Made by a program: the position numbers and the translations under genes. Below are positions 9,530 through 18,526 of a stretch of DNA of 64,000 nucleotides, piece after piece. Every line of letters begins with the position of its first letter. The first letter of the stretch is position 1. Source of the DNA: Mycobacterium sp. Aquia_216 (lineage in GTDB: Bacteria > Actinomycetota > Actinomycetes > Mycobacteriales > Mycobacteriaceae); contig NZ_CP113529.1 in NCBI RefSeq assembly GCF_026723865.1, positions 2,046,001-2,110,000 on the forward strand, read 5' to 3'. The notes under the pieces were generated by a model. The model made no database searches. It was not told the origin of the DNA and worked only from the letters and a program-made list of their open reading frames with translations.

Positions 9530-9624
9530 GCAAGGATTAACGCTGCCAGGGTTCCCAGGCTTCCCCGGTGCTTTCGCTGTGACTTGGCGCGCCCGAATGG
9601 CCCGGCTTAGAACATCGCGCCGAA

Positions 9625-9641
9625 TGCCTATGGCGTAGGCA
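9625..9641 (-). terminator. Hairpin downstream of the small membrane protein gene
   Basis: TGCCTA, five bases, TAGGCA form a perfect six-base stem that extends outward with a two-base bulge (GAATG pairing with CATTC). It lies 18 bases beyond the stop of the 9659-9844 gene and before the PNPOx-like gene. There is no T-run, as is common for mycobacterial terminators. Confidence 0.4.
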
Positions 9642-9658
9642 CATTCAACAGTATCGGC

Positions 9659-9844
9659 TCAGTGCCTCCGGGGCCTGTGGCTGCTTACCGCGTCGTGGAT
9701 CAGCAGGCCCACCAGCGCCGCAACGCAGAAAGGCACGTACAGCCTGAAGTTGGCGGAGGCGTGCTCGTACAACGCGATGTAGGCGATCGTCACCAGCGCC
9801 ACCATGGTGAGAAGGATGCCGCGATTAATTTTTTCCGTGCTCAT
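9659..9844 (-). CDS. Small two-helix membrane protein
   Basis: A 61-residue protein starting MSTEKINRGILL. The ATG at 9844 has an upstream AGGTAGG about seven bases away, so it is preferred over a longer frame. Two hydrophobic segments (ILLTMVALVTIAYIALY and FCVAALVGLLIHDAV) are joined by a short loop with Glu and His, ending in a basic SSHRPRRH tail that predicts a cytoplasmic C-terminus. No family is recognised; such small membrane proteins are frequent in mycobacteria. Confidence 0.55.
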   Translation of the reverse strand: MSTEKINRGILLTMVALVTIAYIALYEHASANFRLYVPFCVAALVGLLIHDAVSSHRPRRH

Positions 9845-10032
9845 GCTTCGACCTACCTTTTCGGTCGGCACTGCGCCGCGAATATCAGCATAAACCTGTA
9901 AACCCGGTTTCTCACCGTCCTATTTCGCGCGTCCGAAAATGATGCGTACTGCGCAACAAAACCGTGGCGATTCCGCAACTCAAGTTGGCACCACTTTCTG
10001 GCCGGGCGAGGCGAAAGCTTTACGCTGGCCCC

Positions 10033-10911
10033 ATGGCACCGCCGCCGCGCCCGCGCCGATCCGCTCTCTACCTGCCCGGCAATAAAGATCGAGCACTCGA
10101 GAAGGGGAAATCGCTACCCGCCGACGTGCTGATATTCGACCTCGAGGATGCGGTTGGTCCCGACGCCAAAGCCGAGTCCAGAGCGAGGGTGTGCGACGCG
10201 GTCTCTTTGGATGGCTATCGACCCCGTGAGGTTGTGGTGCGCATCAACGGCGCAGGCACCGACTGGCACGACGACGACCTGGCCGCCGTGGCGGGTTCGG
10301 CCGCCGATGGGGTACTCGTGCCGAAAGTCGAGACGGGTAACGAGGTCCAAGCGCTGGCGGACGCGCTGGACGTGCTCGATGCGCCGCCCTCGTTGCAACT
10401 GTGGGTCATGATCGAGACGCCGCGGGCCATCTTGCGGGCCGAGGAGATCGCTGCGGCCAGCGATCGGCTGACGGTGCTGGTGGTCGGCACCAACGACCTG
10501 GTGAACGATCTGCACGGCCTGCACGTCCCCGGGCGTGCGCCGGTTGCGCCCGCGCTGTCGCTTGCAGTGTTGGGCGCGAGGGCGGCGGGCAAGGCCATCT
10601 TGGACGGCGTATTCAACACCATCGCCGACGAGGCCGGTTTCCGGGCCGAGGCCCGGCAAGGCCGCGAGATGGGTTTTGACGGCAAGACGCTGATCCATCC
10701 GTCCCAGGTCGGCCCGGCGAATGAATTGTTCGGCCCATCGGAAAAGGAGTTGGCCGACGCGCGCAAGATCGTCTCGGCATACGAGCAGGCCGAGGCCGCG
10801 GGGAACAGTGTCATCACCGTCGATGGCCGCATGATCGAAAGCCTGCACGTGCGCGACGCTCAGCGGATCCTTGTCCTGGCTGACCTCATTTCCGAACTGG
10901 AATCCCAATGA
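10033..10911 (+). CDS. CitE-like HpcH/HpaI aldolase / citrate lyase beta-subunit family protein
   Basis: A 292-residue protein of the CitE/malyl-CoA lyase superfamily: an early SALYLPGNKDRALEK, the FDLEDAVGPDAK motif (metal-binding Glu/Asp), LWVMIETPRAI, and GKTLIHPSQ, a hallmark of CitE-like enzymes, near residue 215. These TIM-barrel, Mg-dependent enzymes cleave or form C-C bonds of acyl-CoA substrates such as citramalyl- or beta-methylmalyl-CoA. ATG 10033 is chosen because the family starts with a basic stretch just before SALYLPGN. Its stop overlaps the SDR start (ATGA), so the two work together, probably in acyl-CoA metabolism. Stand-alone members lack citrate lyase partner subunits, as here. 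Confidence 0.85.
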   Translation: MAPPPRPRRSALYLPGNKDRALEKGKSLPADVLIFDLEDAVGPDAKAESRARVCDAVSLDGYRPREVVVRINGAGTDWHDDDLAAVAGSAADGVLVPKVETGNEVQALADALDVLDAPPSLQLWVMIETPRAILRAEEIAAASDRLTVLVVGTNDLVNDLHGLHVPGRAPVAPALSLAVLGARAAGKAILDGVFNTIADEAGFRAEARQGREMGFDGKTLIHPSQVGPANELFGPSEKELADARKIVSAYEQAEAAGNSVITVDGRMIESLHVRDAQRILVLADLISELESQ

Positions 10912-11714
10912 CCGGCCGCCCGAGCCCATTCCGGGCGGATCTCCTGCACGGGAAGGTGGCGCTGGTAACCGGTGGGGCTACCGGGCTCGGTCTCGAGATC
11001 GCGCGGGTATTGGGCAATCACGGCGCTCGCGTGGCGATCTGCAGCCGAAAGGAACCCAATCTTCAAGCTGCCGTTATGACGTTGCGGCAAGAGGGGATTG
11101 AGGCCGTTTACGGAGTCTGCGACGTCCGCCGGCACGACGAGGTCACTACCATCGTCGAGGAACTGCTGTCCACCTTCGGTCGACTCGACGTTGTCGTCAA
11201 CAATGCCGCCGGTAACTTTCCGGTCCCGATCAGCGACCTCAGCCCGAACGGATTCAAAGCGGTGGTCGACATCGACCTAGTGGGAACGTTCAACGTATCC
11301 AAAGCGGCGTACGACCTTTGGCTGCGCGATCACGGCGGCGCCGTGGTGAATATCAGCGCGGCGATCCAGTACCGCGGCATGGCTCTGCAAGCGCACGTCG
11401 TCTCGGCCAAGGCCGGTGTTGATGCGTTCACCCGTGCCTGTGCGATCGAATGGGGGCCCGACGGGGTCCGAGTCAATGTCGTTGCTCCCGGTGCGATGTC
11501 GGGGACCGAGGGGGTCCGGAGAATCGCGGGCGACGACCAACACCGCGCCATCCAAAACCCGCTACGGCGCCCCGGCTCGACCACCGAGGTTGCCGATACG
11601 GTGCTGTTCCTGGCCAGCGACGCGGCGTCGTACGTGACGGGAGCGGTACTGGTCGTCGACGGCGGTGGTTGGCTGACGTCCAGCGGCGTGCCGGATTTGC
11701 CGGGCTACCAATGA
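10908..11714 (+). CDS. SDR resembling 2,4-dienoyl-CoA reductase (DECR2 type)
   Basis: A 268-residue Rossmann-fold SDR with cofactor motif TGGATGLG (residues 21-28), NNAAGNFPVP (98-107) and C-terminal LVVDGGGWL. The NNAAGNF segment is specific to the 2,4-dienoyl-CoA reductase branch. The usual YxxxK is absent: the position of the catalytic Tyr (164) is Val in HVVSAKAGVD while Lys168 is kept, the same replacement known for peroxisomal DECR2. It therefore probably reduces 2,4-dienoyl-CoA intermediates of unsaturated fatty acid oxidation using NADPH. Translationally coupled to the CitE-like gene upstream (ATGA at 10908). Confidence 0.82.
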   Translation: MTGRPSPFRADLLHGKVALVTGGATGLGLEIARVLGNHGARVAICSRKEPNLQAAVMTLRQEGIEAVYGVCDVRRHDEVTTIVEELLSTFGRLDVVVNNAAGNFPVPISDLSPNGFKAVVDIDLVGTFNVSKAAYDLWLRDHGGAVVNISAAIQYRGMALQAHVVSAKAGVDAFTRACAIEWGPDGVRVNVVAPGAMSGTEGVRRIAGDDQHRAIQNPLRRPGSTTEVADTVLFLASDAASYVTGAVLVVDGGGWLTSSGVPDLPGYQ

Positions 11715-11726
11715 CAACCATCGAGT

Positions 11727-11852
11727 GTGTCCCACGGCGACGCGGCGCGTTATCGGGTGGGCGTTAACCACCATCAAATCCCGGTCGACTGCCCAGGTGG
11801 CGCCAAGTTGGTCAGGACGTATCACGGCGACGGTGCGATGCGTGTCGACGCG
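11727..11852 (+). pseudogene. Catalase remnant
   Basis: One frame reads [17 protein letters not shown], then a short divergent spacer, then [10 protein letters not shown]. This matches the region of haem catalases that follows the core barrel, the segment (D)AxRYRxGVNxxQxPVN...(H)xxxxDGAMR(V/F)D. Only about 40 residues are recognisable; the haem ligand Tyr and active-site His regions are gone and nothing catalase-like lies upstream, where the SDR gene ends 13 bases before. The frame runs on with unrelated sequence to a stop at 11931-11933. A decayed gene fragment. Confidence 0.75.
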
Positions 11853-12074
11853 AGCAGCTCCGCGCTTGAGACCCACGGTTCTTTGGAAAAGACGACGCCG
11901 CGCACCGGCTGCAGCGACTCGCCGACGGCGTAGCAGATCTGCCCGGCCGGCACTGATTACGGTCACACAACCGTGAGGTCACCGCCGTGACACCGTCGGC
12001 CTCGGCCGATTAGGTGTTTTGCCCTAATACGGATTATTCTTGCGCGCGGCTCATTGTCGACTCAGGAAAAGCAG

Positions 12075-12335
12075 ATGCTTATTCAGCCCACTCTGCGACG
12101 GGCACAATCGCCGCGCAGCGCTCAACGTGTGACCTTCCCTAAGATCGGTCAGTGCTTCGACATCGAAGTCACCCGCGAGACCGACGGGTGGCTCGTCCGG
12201 ATCCCCGAGATCGCTGCGATGGCCCGCACCGGACGCCGCTCGACGATCGAGTTGGTGGCGCGAGAATGCATCGCCACGCGCACCGGCATTCCGATGGGCT
12301 ACATCAGCGTCTACGTCACGAAAGAGACCGGCTAG
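12075..12335 (+). CDS. HicB-like small protein (orphan)
   Basis: An 86-residue protein from the ATG at 12075; a TTG at 12054 would add seven residues, and neither has a strong ribosome binding site. The core FDIEVTRETDGWLVRIPEI followed by a helix and CIATRTGIPMGYISVYV resembles the HicB/UPF0150 partial RNase-H-like fold of type II antitoxins. No HicA toxin gene (short, with a GSHxxF-type motif) flanks it, so it is either an orphan regulator or a degenerate module. The N-terminus is basic. Confidence 0.5.
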   Translation: MLIQPTLRRAQSPRSAQRVTFPKIGQCFDIEVTRETDGWLVRIPEIAAMARTGRRSTIELVARECIATRTGIPMGYISVYVTKETG

Positions 12336-12561
12336 TCCCTCTACGGCATGTCGCGCCTGCCGCGACGTACCCGCGGGGCATCAGCGAGCAGTCAACGCAC
12401 GCCGCGGCCGGGACGTGTCCGCATTCTGGGGCGACGGGCGCGCCGAGTCTCAGGAGCGCACCCGCCGACGTCGACTTCGTCAATCGCGCTGCGACAGCAG
12501 TTGCGTCGCCAAGAATCGGCCTCCCGAAACTTTAGACGCCCGCGCCCCTAGCTCGAACGAC

Positions 12562-15084
12562 TCAGATTTTGACCGTTAGCGGCCAGACCTTCCAGATGTC
12601 GTCGCAGTACTCTGCGATGGCCCGATCCGATGAGAACTTGCCGCTGCGTGCGGTGTTCAGGATCGACATCTTGGTCCACGACTCCCCGTCCTGCCACGCG
12701 GCGCTGACGCGCGCTTGGCATTCCACGTAGGAGGCATAGTCGGCGCACACCAGGAAGGGGTCGTCGTAGCGCAGGTTGTCCACCAGCGGCTTGAACACTT
12801 CGGTGTCGCCGTGCGAAAACGTCCCGTCGGCAATCAGATTCAGCACCGCGCCCAGCTCATCGTTGCTGTCGATGTAGTCCGCCGGACGGTAGCCGGTCGC
12901 CTTGAGCGCCTCGACCTCGTCGACGGTCAGGCCGAACAGGAAGAAGTTCTCCGCTCCAGCCTCCTCGCGAATCTCGACGTTGGCGCCATCGAGGGTGCCG
13001 ACCGTCAGGGCGCCGTTGATCATGAACTTCATGTTGCCGGTGCCCGACGCTTCCTTGCCGGCGGTGGAGATCTGCTCGGACACGTTGGCGGCCGGATAGA
13101 TCAGGTGCGCATTCTGCACGTTGAAGTTCGGGATGAACGCGACTTTCAGGAACTTGTTGACCTCCGGATCGTTGTTGATCGTCTCGCCGACGGCGTTGAT
13201 CAGCTTGATGATCCGCTTTGCCAAGAAGTAGCCGGGAGCTGCCTTGCCGCCAAAGATGAAGGCCCGCGGAGGAATTGAGAGCTGGGGATTCTGCTTGAGC
13301 CGGTAGTACAGCGCGATGATGTGCAGCACGTTGAGATGCTGGCGTTTGTACTCGTGAATGCGCTTGACCTGGATGTCGAAAATCCATTGCGGGTTGAGCT
13401 CCACACCGGTCGCCTCGCGGATGAAAGAGGCCAGGCGTGCTTTGTTGTTGCGCTTGATATCGCGCCACTGCTCCCGGAAGGAGGAGTCGTCGACGAAGGG
13501 CTCCAGCCCGCGCAGCCTGCCCAGATCGGTCAGCCAACCGTCCCCGATGGTGCGGTCCAGTAGCGCCCGCAGCCCGGGGTTGGACAGCGCGAGGAAGCGT
13601 CGCGGCGTCACACCGTTGGTCTTGTTGCTGAACCGCTCCGGCCACATCTCGAAGAAATCTTTGAGCACACTTTCTTTCAGCAGTTCACTGTGGAGGGCGG
13701 CGACACCGTTGATGGCGTGGCTGCCGACGGTGGCCAGATGCGCCATCCGGACGTTCTTGGTGCCGTCCTCACCAATCAGCGACATCCGGCGGACGCGGTC
13801 CGCGTCGCCGAGGAAGCGGGTCCGCACCTCGTTGAGGAACCGGCGGTTGATCTCGTAGATGATCTCCAGGTGGCGGGGGAGTGACTGGCCGAACATGTCC
13901 AGCGGCCACGTCTCGAGCGCTTCCGGCAACAGGGTGTGGTTGGTGTAGGCGAAGGTCGCGACCGTGATGTCCCACGCCTCTTCCCACTCCAGCAGCCGCT
14001 CGTCGAGCAGCAACCGCATCAACTCGGCAACCCCGATCGACGGATGAGTGTCGTTGAGCTGCAAGGCGAACCGCTGGGGAAGCTCCCTGATGCCGGCGTC
14101 GGCAAGATCATCCATGATGTGCAGCACGTGCTGCAGCGAGCAGGACACGAAGAAGTGCTGCTGCAGCAGACGCAGCCGCTTGCCGGCCTCCGGCTCGTCG
14201 TTGGGGTAGAGCACCTTGGTGACCGTCTCCGAGGTGACCTCGTCCTCGACGGCCTTGTAGTAATCGCCGGTGTTGAAGGCATCCAACGCAAACGACTTGA
14301 CCGCTCGCGCGCTCCACAGCGTGAGCACGTTGCAGGTATTGACGCCATAGCCTTGAATGGGCGTGTCGTAGGCGACGCCTTTGAGCATCAACCCGGGGAC
14401 CCATCGGGCGCGCTCGCGCCCCGCGTCGTCGGTGTAGCGCTCGACGTGCCCGCCCCACTTGACCAGATAGCTGACGTCGGGTTTGGCGATCTCCCAAGGG
14501 TTTCCGCGATCCAGCCAGTTGTCAGTCTGCTCGACCTGCCAGCCGTCGTGGATCTCCTGGTCAAAAATGCCGAATTCATAACGGATGCCATAGCCGATCG
14601 CCGGGCGCTCGAGGGTAGCCAGCGAGTCCAGGTAGCACGCGGCGAGCCGGCCGAGGCCGCCGTTGCCCAGTCCCGGCTCTTCCTCGCAGGCCAGCACCTC
14701 GTCGAGCTTCTGGCCCATGGCGGCCAGTGCGGACTTCGCCGCGCCCTCTAAGCCCAGGTTCAACAGGTTGTTGCCCAGCTGCGGGCCCATCAGGAATTCC
14801 GCCGACAGATAGCAGGTCACCTTGCTGCCGAGATCCAGTGAGGTCTGCGTCGACACCACCCGGCGGTCCTGCATGCGATCGCGCACAGCCAGTGCCAGCG
14901 CCCGGTAGTAGTGCTCGGGCCGCAGGGCCGCGGCCGGGCGGCCGATCGAGTAGCGCAGGTGATCGGTGATCGCACGCTGCAGCGCGGGGGCGCCCATCCC
15001 GGTGCGAGAGTGCTCGGCCAGGTCGGCGGGCCGCGACGGGGTGACGGACAATCCGTCGGAGGGGGTCTGATCGAGATCGGTCAT
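12562..15084 (-). CDS. glgP: Glycogen phosphorylase (GT35)
   Basis: An 840-residue canonical alpha-glucan phosphorylase. The PLP-binding signature EASGTGNMKFMINGAL is present, with the Schiff-base lysine at residue 686, together with EEEPGLGNGGLGRLAACY and QLNDTHPSIGVAELMR. It releases glucose-1-phosphate from glycogen using inorganic phosphate. Length (840) fits the E. coli/eukaryote-type family, whereas the mycobacterial phosphorylase I know best (Rv1328, about 863 residues) belongs, as I recall, to a different branch. The ATG is preceded by GGGAGTAGGA. It is monocistronic here, with no glg genes around it, which suggests an accessory enzyme. Confidence 0.93.
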   Translation of the reverse strand: MTDLDQTPSDGLSVTPSRPADLAEHSRTGMGAPALQRAITDHLRYSIGRPAAALRPEHYYRALALAVRDRMQDRRVVSTQTSLDLGSKVTCYLSAEFLMGPQLGNNLLNLGLEGAAKSALAAMGQKLDEVLACEEEPGLGNGGLGRLAACYLDSLATLERPAIGYGIRYEFGIFDQEIHDGWQVEQTDNWLDRGNPWEIAKPDVSYLVKWGGHVERYTDDAGRERARWVPGLMLKGVAYDTPIQGYGVNTCNVLTLWSARAVKSFALDAFNTGDYYKAVEDEVTSETVTKVLYPNDEPEAGKRLRLLQQHFFVSCSLQHVLHIMDDLADAGIRELPQRFALQLNDTHPSIGVAELMRLLLDERLLEWEEAWDITVATFAYTNHTLLPEALETWPLDMFGQSLPRHLEIIYEINRRFLNEVRTRFLGDADRVRRMSLIGEDGTKNVRMAHLATVGSHAINGVAALHSELLKESVLKDFFEMWPERFSNKTNGVTPRRFLALSNPGLRALLDRTIGDGWLTDLGRLRGLEPFVDDSSFREQWRDIKRNNKARLASFIREATGVELNPQWIFDIQVKRIHEYKRQHLNVLHIIALYYRLKQNPQLSIPPRAFIFGGKAAPGYFLAKRIIKLINAVGETINNDPEVNKFLKVAFIPNFNVQNAHLIYPAANVSEQISTAGKEASGTGNMKFMINGALTVGTLDGANVEIREEAGAENFFLFGLTVDEVEALKATGYRPADYIDSNDELGAVLNLIADGTFSHGDTEVFKPLVDNLRYDDPFLVCADYASYVECQARVSAAWQDGESWTKMSILNTARSGKFSSDRAIAEYCDDIWKVWPLTVKI

Positions 15085-15330
15085 GGTGAGTCCTACTCCC
15101 TAGAGAATGGTGGCAGTATCGCACCGATGTGCCCGGCGCCGCGCAGTTCGTCAGTTTGGCAGCGGTGATTGCACACCAGGCGCGAAAATGACGACCGCGG
15201 CGTGAACGCAAGCCCACGTACTGGCGACGAAACGGCGTTGCCCGCGGAGACGAAGAACGCGCGGAATTCTCTGCTGTGGGTCACCCGACGGGCGGTGGAG
15301 TCATCAAGCCACGCCAAGTGACATTGGCGT

Positions 15331-15720
15331 CGGCCGGTGCGCCGGCTCATCACGGCGGCCGTACTCGGCTCGGGTGCGGCTGCCCGGCTCGTGCAAGGTG
15401 TCGGGGCGACCGCAATGGTTCCCGTTGATCGACGCCGCAATCATCGATGACGACCGGGGCCGTGCGGTGGGAACCCGGGCCGGCATGTCCGCAGTGACGA
15501 CAGCACTGGGGCCGTTCATCGGCGGCTGGCTGGTGGACTCGGCGTCGTGGCGCAGTCGGCTCGGCCGGGGCTGTGTACGCGCTGATCGAAATTCCTTCTC
15601 GCGGTTGGACGTTCACCACCGTCGCCGTGGTCGTCGTCGGCGTGGATCTCCTCGAGACACAACGGGTCCTTGTATCCGTGGATCCGAGCCGCCCGGATCG
15701 TCACGACCTTCCCCTTCTCG
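15331..15720 (+). pseudogene. Decayed MFS (EmrB/QacA-type) transporter
   Basis: Successive pieces of a 14-helix MFS drug exporter occur in all three forward frames: RPVRRLITAAVLGSG followed by AARLVQGVGATAMVP from 15331; then IDAAIIDDDRGRAVGTRAG and TALGPFIGGWLVDSASW from about 15425; then GAVYALIEIPSRGWTF from about 15567. These match the consecutive motif C region (ARxxQGxG...P, DRGRAxGxWxG, xGPxxGGxLV) and the following linker of that family. At least two frameshifts plus loss of the N- and C-terminal parts make it non-functional. Confidence 0.8.
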
Positions 15721-15885
15721 GCGACGAAGCATATGGGAAGACTTGAAAGCATTGGGATACAGATACTTTCGACAGTAATCCCATTAGCAAATCATTCCCC
15801 GCGTCGTGCGGGCGGTGCGGCACGTGATCCTGAGAATGCCAGCAAACAATCGCACTGGCGACAGCGCATGAGGGACGCGTGAGGT

Positions 15886-16902
15886 TCAGTGCGCGAGCAT
15901 GTTGACGACCCCGGCGAAGACGGCCGGCATCGCCGCTGCGGCCGGCACGATGCTCGAGCGCAAGGTTGGATGTGAGCTCGCCTGAAGTAATGCCGCGGTC
16001 AGCATGCGGTAGCGCCGCGTCATCTGGCGCCACCGGCGGTCGTAGCTGTCCGCGCGGTCGGCGACCACGCAGTCCACCAGCAGTTCCGCGCCACCGAATG
16101 CCAGGCCGAGGCCTTCGCCGGTGAGCGCGTCAACGTAACCCGCGGCATCGCCGACGAGCAGAATACGCCCGGCCGTCCGGCTCGAAACCCGTTGGCGCAG
16201 TGGCCCGGCAGCCCGATCCGGTTCGTGCGGCCGGCCTGCTATCCGGTCGCGCAGCGCGGGGAACTCGTCGAGGTGGTCGTCGAATCCGCCGCGACGAGAC
16301 TTCAACAGCGCGACCCCCACGCAGTCATCGGCGACCGGCGTCACGTAGGCCTCGGCGCCCGGCGCCCAGTGCACCTCGACGTAATCCGACCATGGTGCGA
16401 TCCGCACATGCCGGCGGATGCCCCAGCGGCGCGGGCCCGGGCTCGGTTGTTCCAGGCCGAGCGATCGGCGGATGGGCGAGTGCAATCCGTCCGCTGCGGC
16501 GAGATAGCGGGCCCGCCACGGCCCTGCCTGAACCGAGGTGGCGTCTTGGCCTATCTCGCCGACCTCGTCGTGGCAGATCCGCACGCCCGCAGTCACGGCC
16601 ACGTCGAGAAGGGCGCCATGTAGCACCGTTCTGCGCACGCCGCGCCCGGCGCCGTGTTTGAACGGCGCCGCAACGTGCCGGTTGCCGTCGCGGTAGCTGA
16701 TTCCGCGGAACGGCTTGCCGTGCGGATGAACGCCAAGGCTTTCCAAATGCCGCAGGGTGTGCGGCATCAGCCCCTCGCCGCAGGCCTTGTCGATCGGTCC
16801 GCTGCGTCGCTCCACGACGACGACCTCCAGGCCGGCTTTGGCGCCGTACACGGCGGTGGCCAGCCCGGCGGGGCCGCCGCCGACGACCAGAAGATCGATC
16901 AT
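15886..16902 (-). CDS. FAD-dependent oxidoreductase (geranylgeranyl reductase / SrsC-like)
   Basis: A 338-residue flavoprotein of the PHBH-like/geranylgeranyl-reductase group: Rossmann motif LLVVGGGPAGLATAVYGAK at the N-terminus, the CGEGLMPHTL motif, and the FAD phosphate-binding GRILLVGDAAGYVDALTGEG. ATG 16902 overlaps the stop of the methyltransferase gene (ATGA) and gives the usual N-terminus; the frame extends further only artificially. Last gene of the MMPL-PKS-methyltransferase operon. In Streptomyces griseus the srsC flavoprotein hydroxylates alkylresorcinols made by SrsA and methylated by SrsB; the same gene set here suggests ring oxidation of a phenolic lipid or reduction of an isoprenoid/alkyl chain. 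Confidence 0.82.
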   Translation of the reverse strand: MIDLLVVGGGPAGLATAVYGAKAGLEVVVVERRSGPIDKACGEGLMPHTLRHLESLGVHPHGKPFRGISYRDGNRHVAAPFKHGAGRGVRRTVLHGALLDVAVTAGVRICHDEVGEIGQDATSVQAGPWRARYLAAADGLHSPIRRSLGLEQPSPGPRRWGIRRHVRIAPWSDYVEVHWAPGAEAYVTPVADDCVGVALLKSRRGGFDDHLDEFPALRDRIAGRPHEPDRAAGPLRQRVSSRTAGRILLVGDAAGYVDALTGEGLGLAFGGAELLVDCVVADRADSYDRRWRQMTRRYRMLTAALLQASSHPTLRSSIVPAAAAMPAVFAGVVNMLAH

Positions 16903-17408
16903 GTCAGCCTCGCCAGGGCGACGTTTTCGACCTTGATCCGTGCGCGCAACAGCATCGCGTTGAGAATCGTGAACGCGCACGCGGTGATCCACGCGGTGTG
17001 GACCAGCGGCAGCGCAATCCCTTCGGTGATCACCGCGAGGTAATTAGGATGAGGCACAAACCGATACGGGCCTCCGGTGATTCGGTCCGCGCCCGGGATG
17101 ATGATCACCCGGGTGTTCCACTGGCGGTTCAACGTGGTGATGCACCACCAGCGCAGTGCCTGGGCGGTCAGCACGAGCGCGAACATCGGCCAACCCAGCG
17201 CCGGAATGAACGGGCGATGCAACGCGATTGGCTCCGCCAAACAGCCCACCAGCAGGCCGGTGTGCAGGGCGATCATCGCCGGATAGTGCCTAGCCCCGAA
17301 CTCGAGGCCACCGTGGGCCAGGCTCCACGAGCGGTTGCGTTTGGCTTCGGCAAGTTCGGCCAGCCGCTCCACGACGACCGCGCCGATCAACAGCACATAC
17401 CAAGTCAT
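16899..17408 (-). CDS. Isoprenylcysteine carboxyl methyltransferase-like membrane methyltransferase
   Basis: A 169-residue integral membrane protein with four to five hydrophobic stretches and the ICMT-family core: LRWWCITTLNRQWNTRVI, then GPYRFVPHPNYLAVITEGI, the SAM-binding RxxxHPxYxxxxxE pattern. In Bacillus (BpsB) and Streptomyces (SrsB) such proteins O-methylate products of the adjacent type III PKS. It starts six bases after the PKS stop and overlaps the flavoprotein gene by four bases, so it is part of one operon and probably methylates the alkylpyrone or alkylresorcinol made by the PKS at the membrane. Confidence 0.88.
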   Translation of the reverse strand: MTWYVLLIGAVVVERLAELAEAKRNRSWSLAHGGLEFGARHYPAMIALHTGLLVGCLAEPIALHRPFIPALGWPMFALVLTAQALRWWCITTLNRQWNTRVIIIPGADRITGGPYRFVPHPNYLAVITEGIALPLVHTAWITACAFTILNAMLLRARIKVENVALARLT

Positions 17409-17414
17409 TGCGGA

Positions 17415-18521
17415 TCACTTCCACCGCAACATCACGAGCTCCGAGCAGAAGCCGGGGCCCATCGCCAGCATGACTCCCGGGCTGCCGCTGCGGGGTTGCT
17501 TGGCGATGGTGTCGCGCAATACGTGCAACACCGACGACGACGAGAGATTGCCGACCTCGCTCAGCGAGCGCCACGTCAGTTCGAGTGCGTCGTCGGGCAA
17601 ACCGAGTGAGGCAACGATCGACTCGATGACCTTCGGGCCGCCCGGGTGGCTTACCCACGCGCTGACTTCCGAGATGTCGATGCCGTACGTAGCCAGGAAC
17701 CCTGTCACGTCGTCGGCGAGGTACCGCTCGACGATCGTCGGCACGTCCGGAGAGAGGACGAGTCCAAATCCGGAGGAACCGATGTTCCACCCCATCGTCG
17801 CCTGCGAGTCCGGGTAGAGGTGACTGCGCGATCCGAGGATGTCGGGCCCTGCCGCACCGATCTTCTGCGCGCGGCGTTTGCCGACCGCGACCACGGCCGC
17901 GGCCCCGTCACCGAACAGCGCGGTGCCGACCAGGGTTGCCAAGGACGGCTTGGCGGCGGGGAAGGTGAGGGTGCACAACTCGACGGACAGCAGCACTGCG
18001 ACGTCGTCGGGTGCGCCGCGCAGGTAGTCGTTGAGCCGGCCCACCCCGGCGGCGCCGGCGACGCAACCCAGTCCGAACATCGGCACGCGACGCACGTCCG
18101 GACGCAGCCCGATGCGTGTCGCGATGCGCGCCTCCAGCGAGGGGACCGCGAGACCGGTGACGGTCGTCGACATGACCACGTCGACGTCGTGCGGCCGCAA
18201 TCCCGCCTCCTCGAGCGCGGCCGTCACCGCCGCAGAACCGAGTTCGACGGCTCTTTCGATGAAGATGTTGTTCGCGTCGCCGAAGTCGGTCAGTGTGGCG
18301 TACTGCTCGAGGGGCAGTGCCAGATAGCGACTGTTCACCTTGGAACTTGCGTGGAGTTTCCGCAGTGCGTCCCCGCAACCCCGGAACGCCGGAAGTGCGG
18401 CAAGCGATTCGGTGATTTCACCTTGGGCGTAGCGATGCTCGGGGAGCACGCCTTGCACGCCCGCGATCACCCCGCCGGGTTTCTGAGCACGAAAACTCTT
18501 GCCGCTCAATGGTCCCCTCAT
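17415..18521 (-). CDS. Type III polyketide synthase (chalcone/stilbene synthase family)
   Basis: A 368-residue homodimeric ketosynthase. The catalytic triad is visible: Cys153 in [12 protein letters not shown], His292 in [14 protein letters not shown] and Asn325 in [11 protein letters not shown]. Other family segments include [12 protein letters not shown] and GDGAAAVV. Such enzymes extend fatty acyl-CoA starters with malonyl-CoA to alkylpyrones or alkylresorcinols; mycobacterial relatives include PKS10/11/18. ATG 18521 is preceded by AAAGGTGAGG and lies five bases after the MMPL stop. Grouping with an ICMT-like methyltransferase and a flavoprotein is the srsABC layout of phenolic-lipid synthesis. 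Confidence 0.92.
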   Translation of the reverse strand: MRGPLSGKSFRAQKPGGVIAGVQGVLPEHRYAQGEITESLAALPAFRGCGDALRKLHASSKVNSRYLALPLEQYATLTDFGDANNIFIERAVELGSAAVTAALEEAGLRPHDVDVVMSTTVTGLAVPSLEARIATRIGLRPDVRRVPMFGLGCVAGAAGVGRLNDYLRGAPDDVAVLLSVELCTLTFPAAKPSLATLVGTALFGDGAAAVVAVGKRRAQKIGAAGPDILGSRSHLYPDSQATMGWNIGSSGFGLVLSPDVPTIVERYLADDVTGFLATYGIDISEVSAWVSHPGGPKVIESIVASLGLPDDALELTWRSLSEVGNLSSSSVLHVLRDTIAKQPRSGSPGVMLAMGPGFCSELVMLRWK

Positions 18522-18526
18522 GTCCC

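Noticed and set aside
12054..12335. A HicAB toxin-antitoxin system
   Set aside because: Only a HicB-like frame is present; no HicA-like gene on either side or strand.
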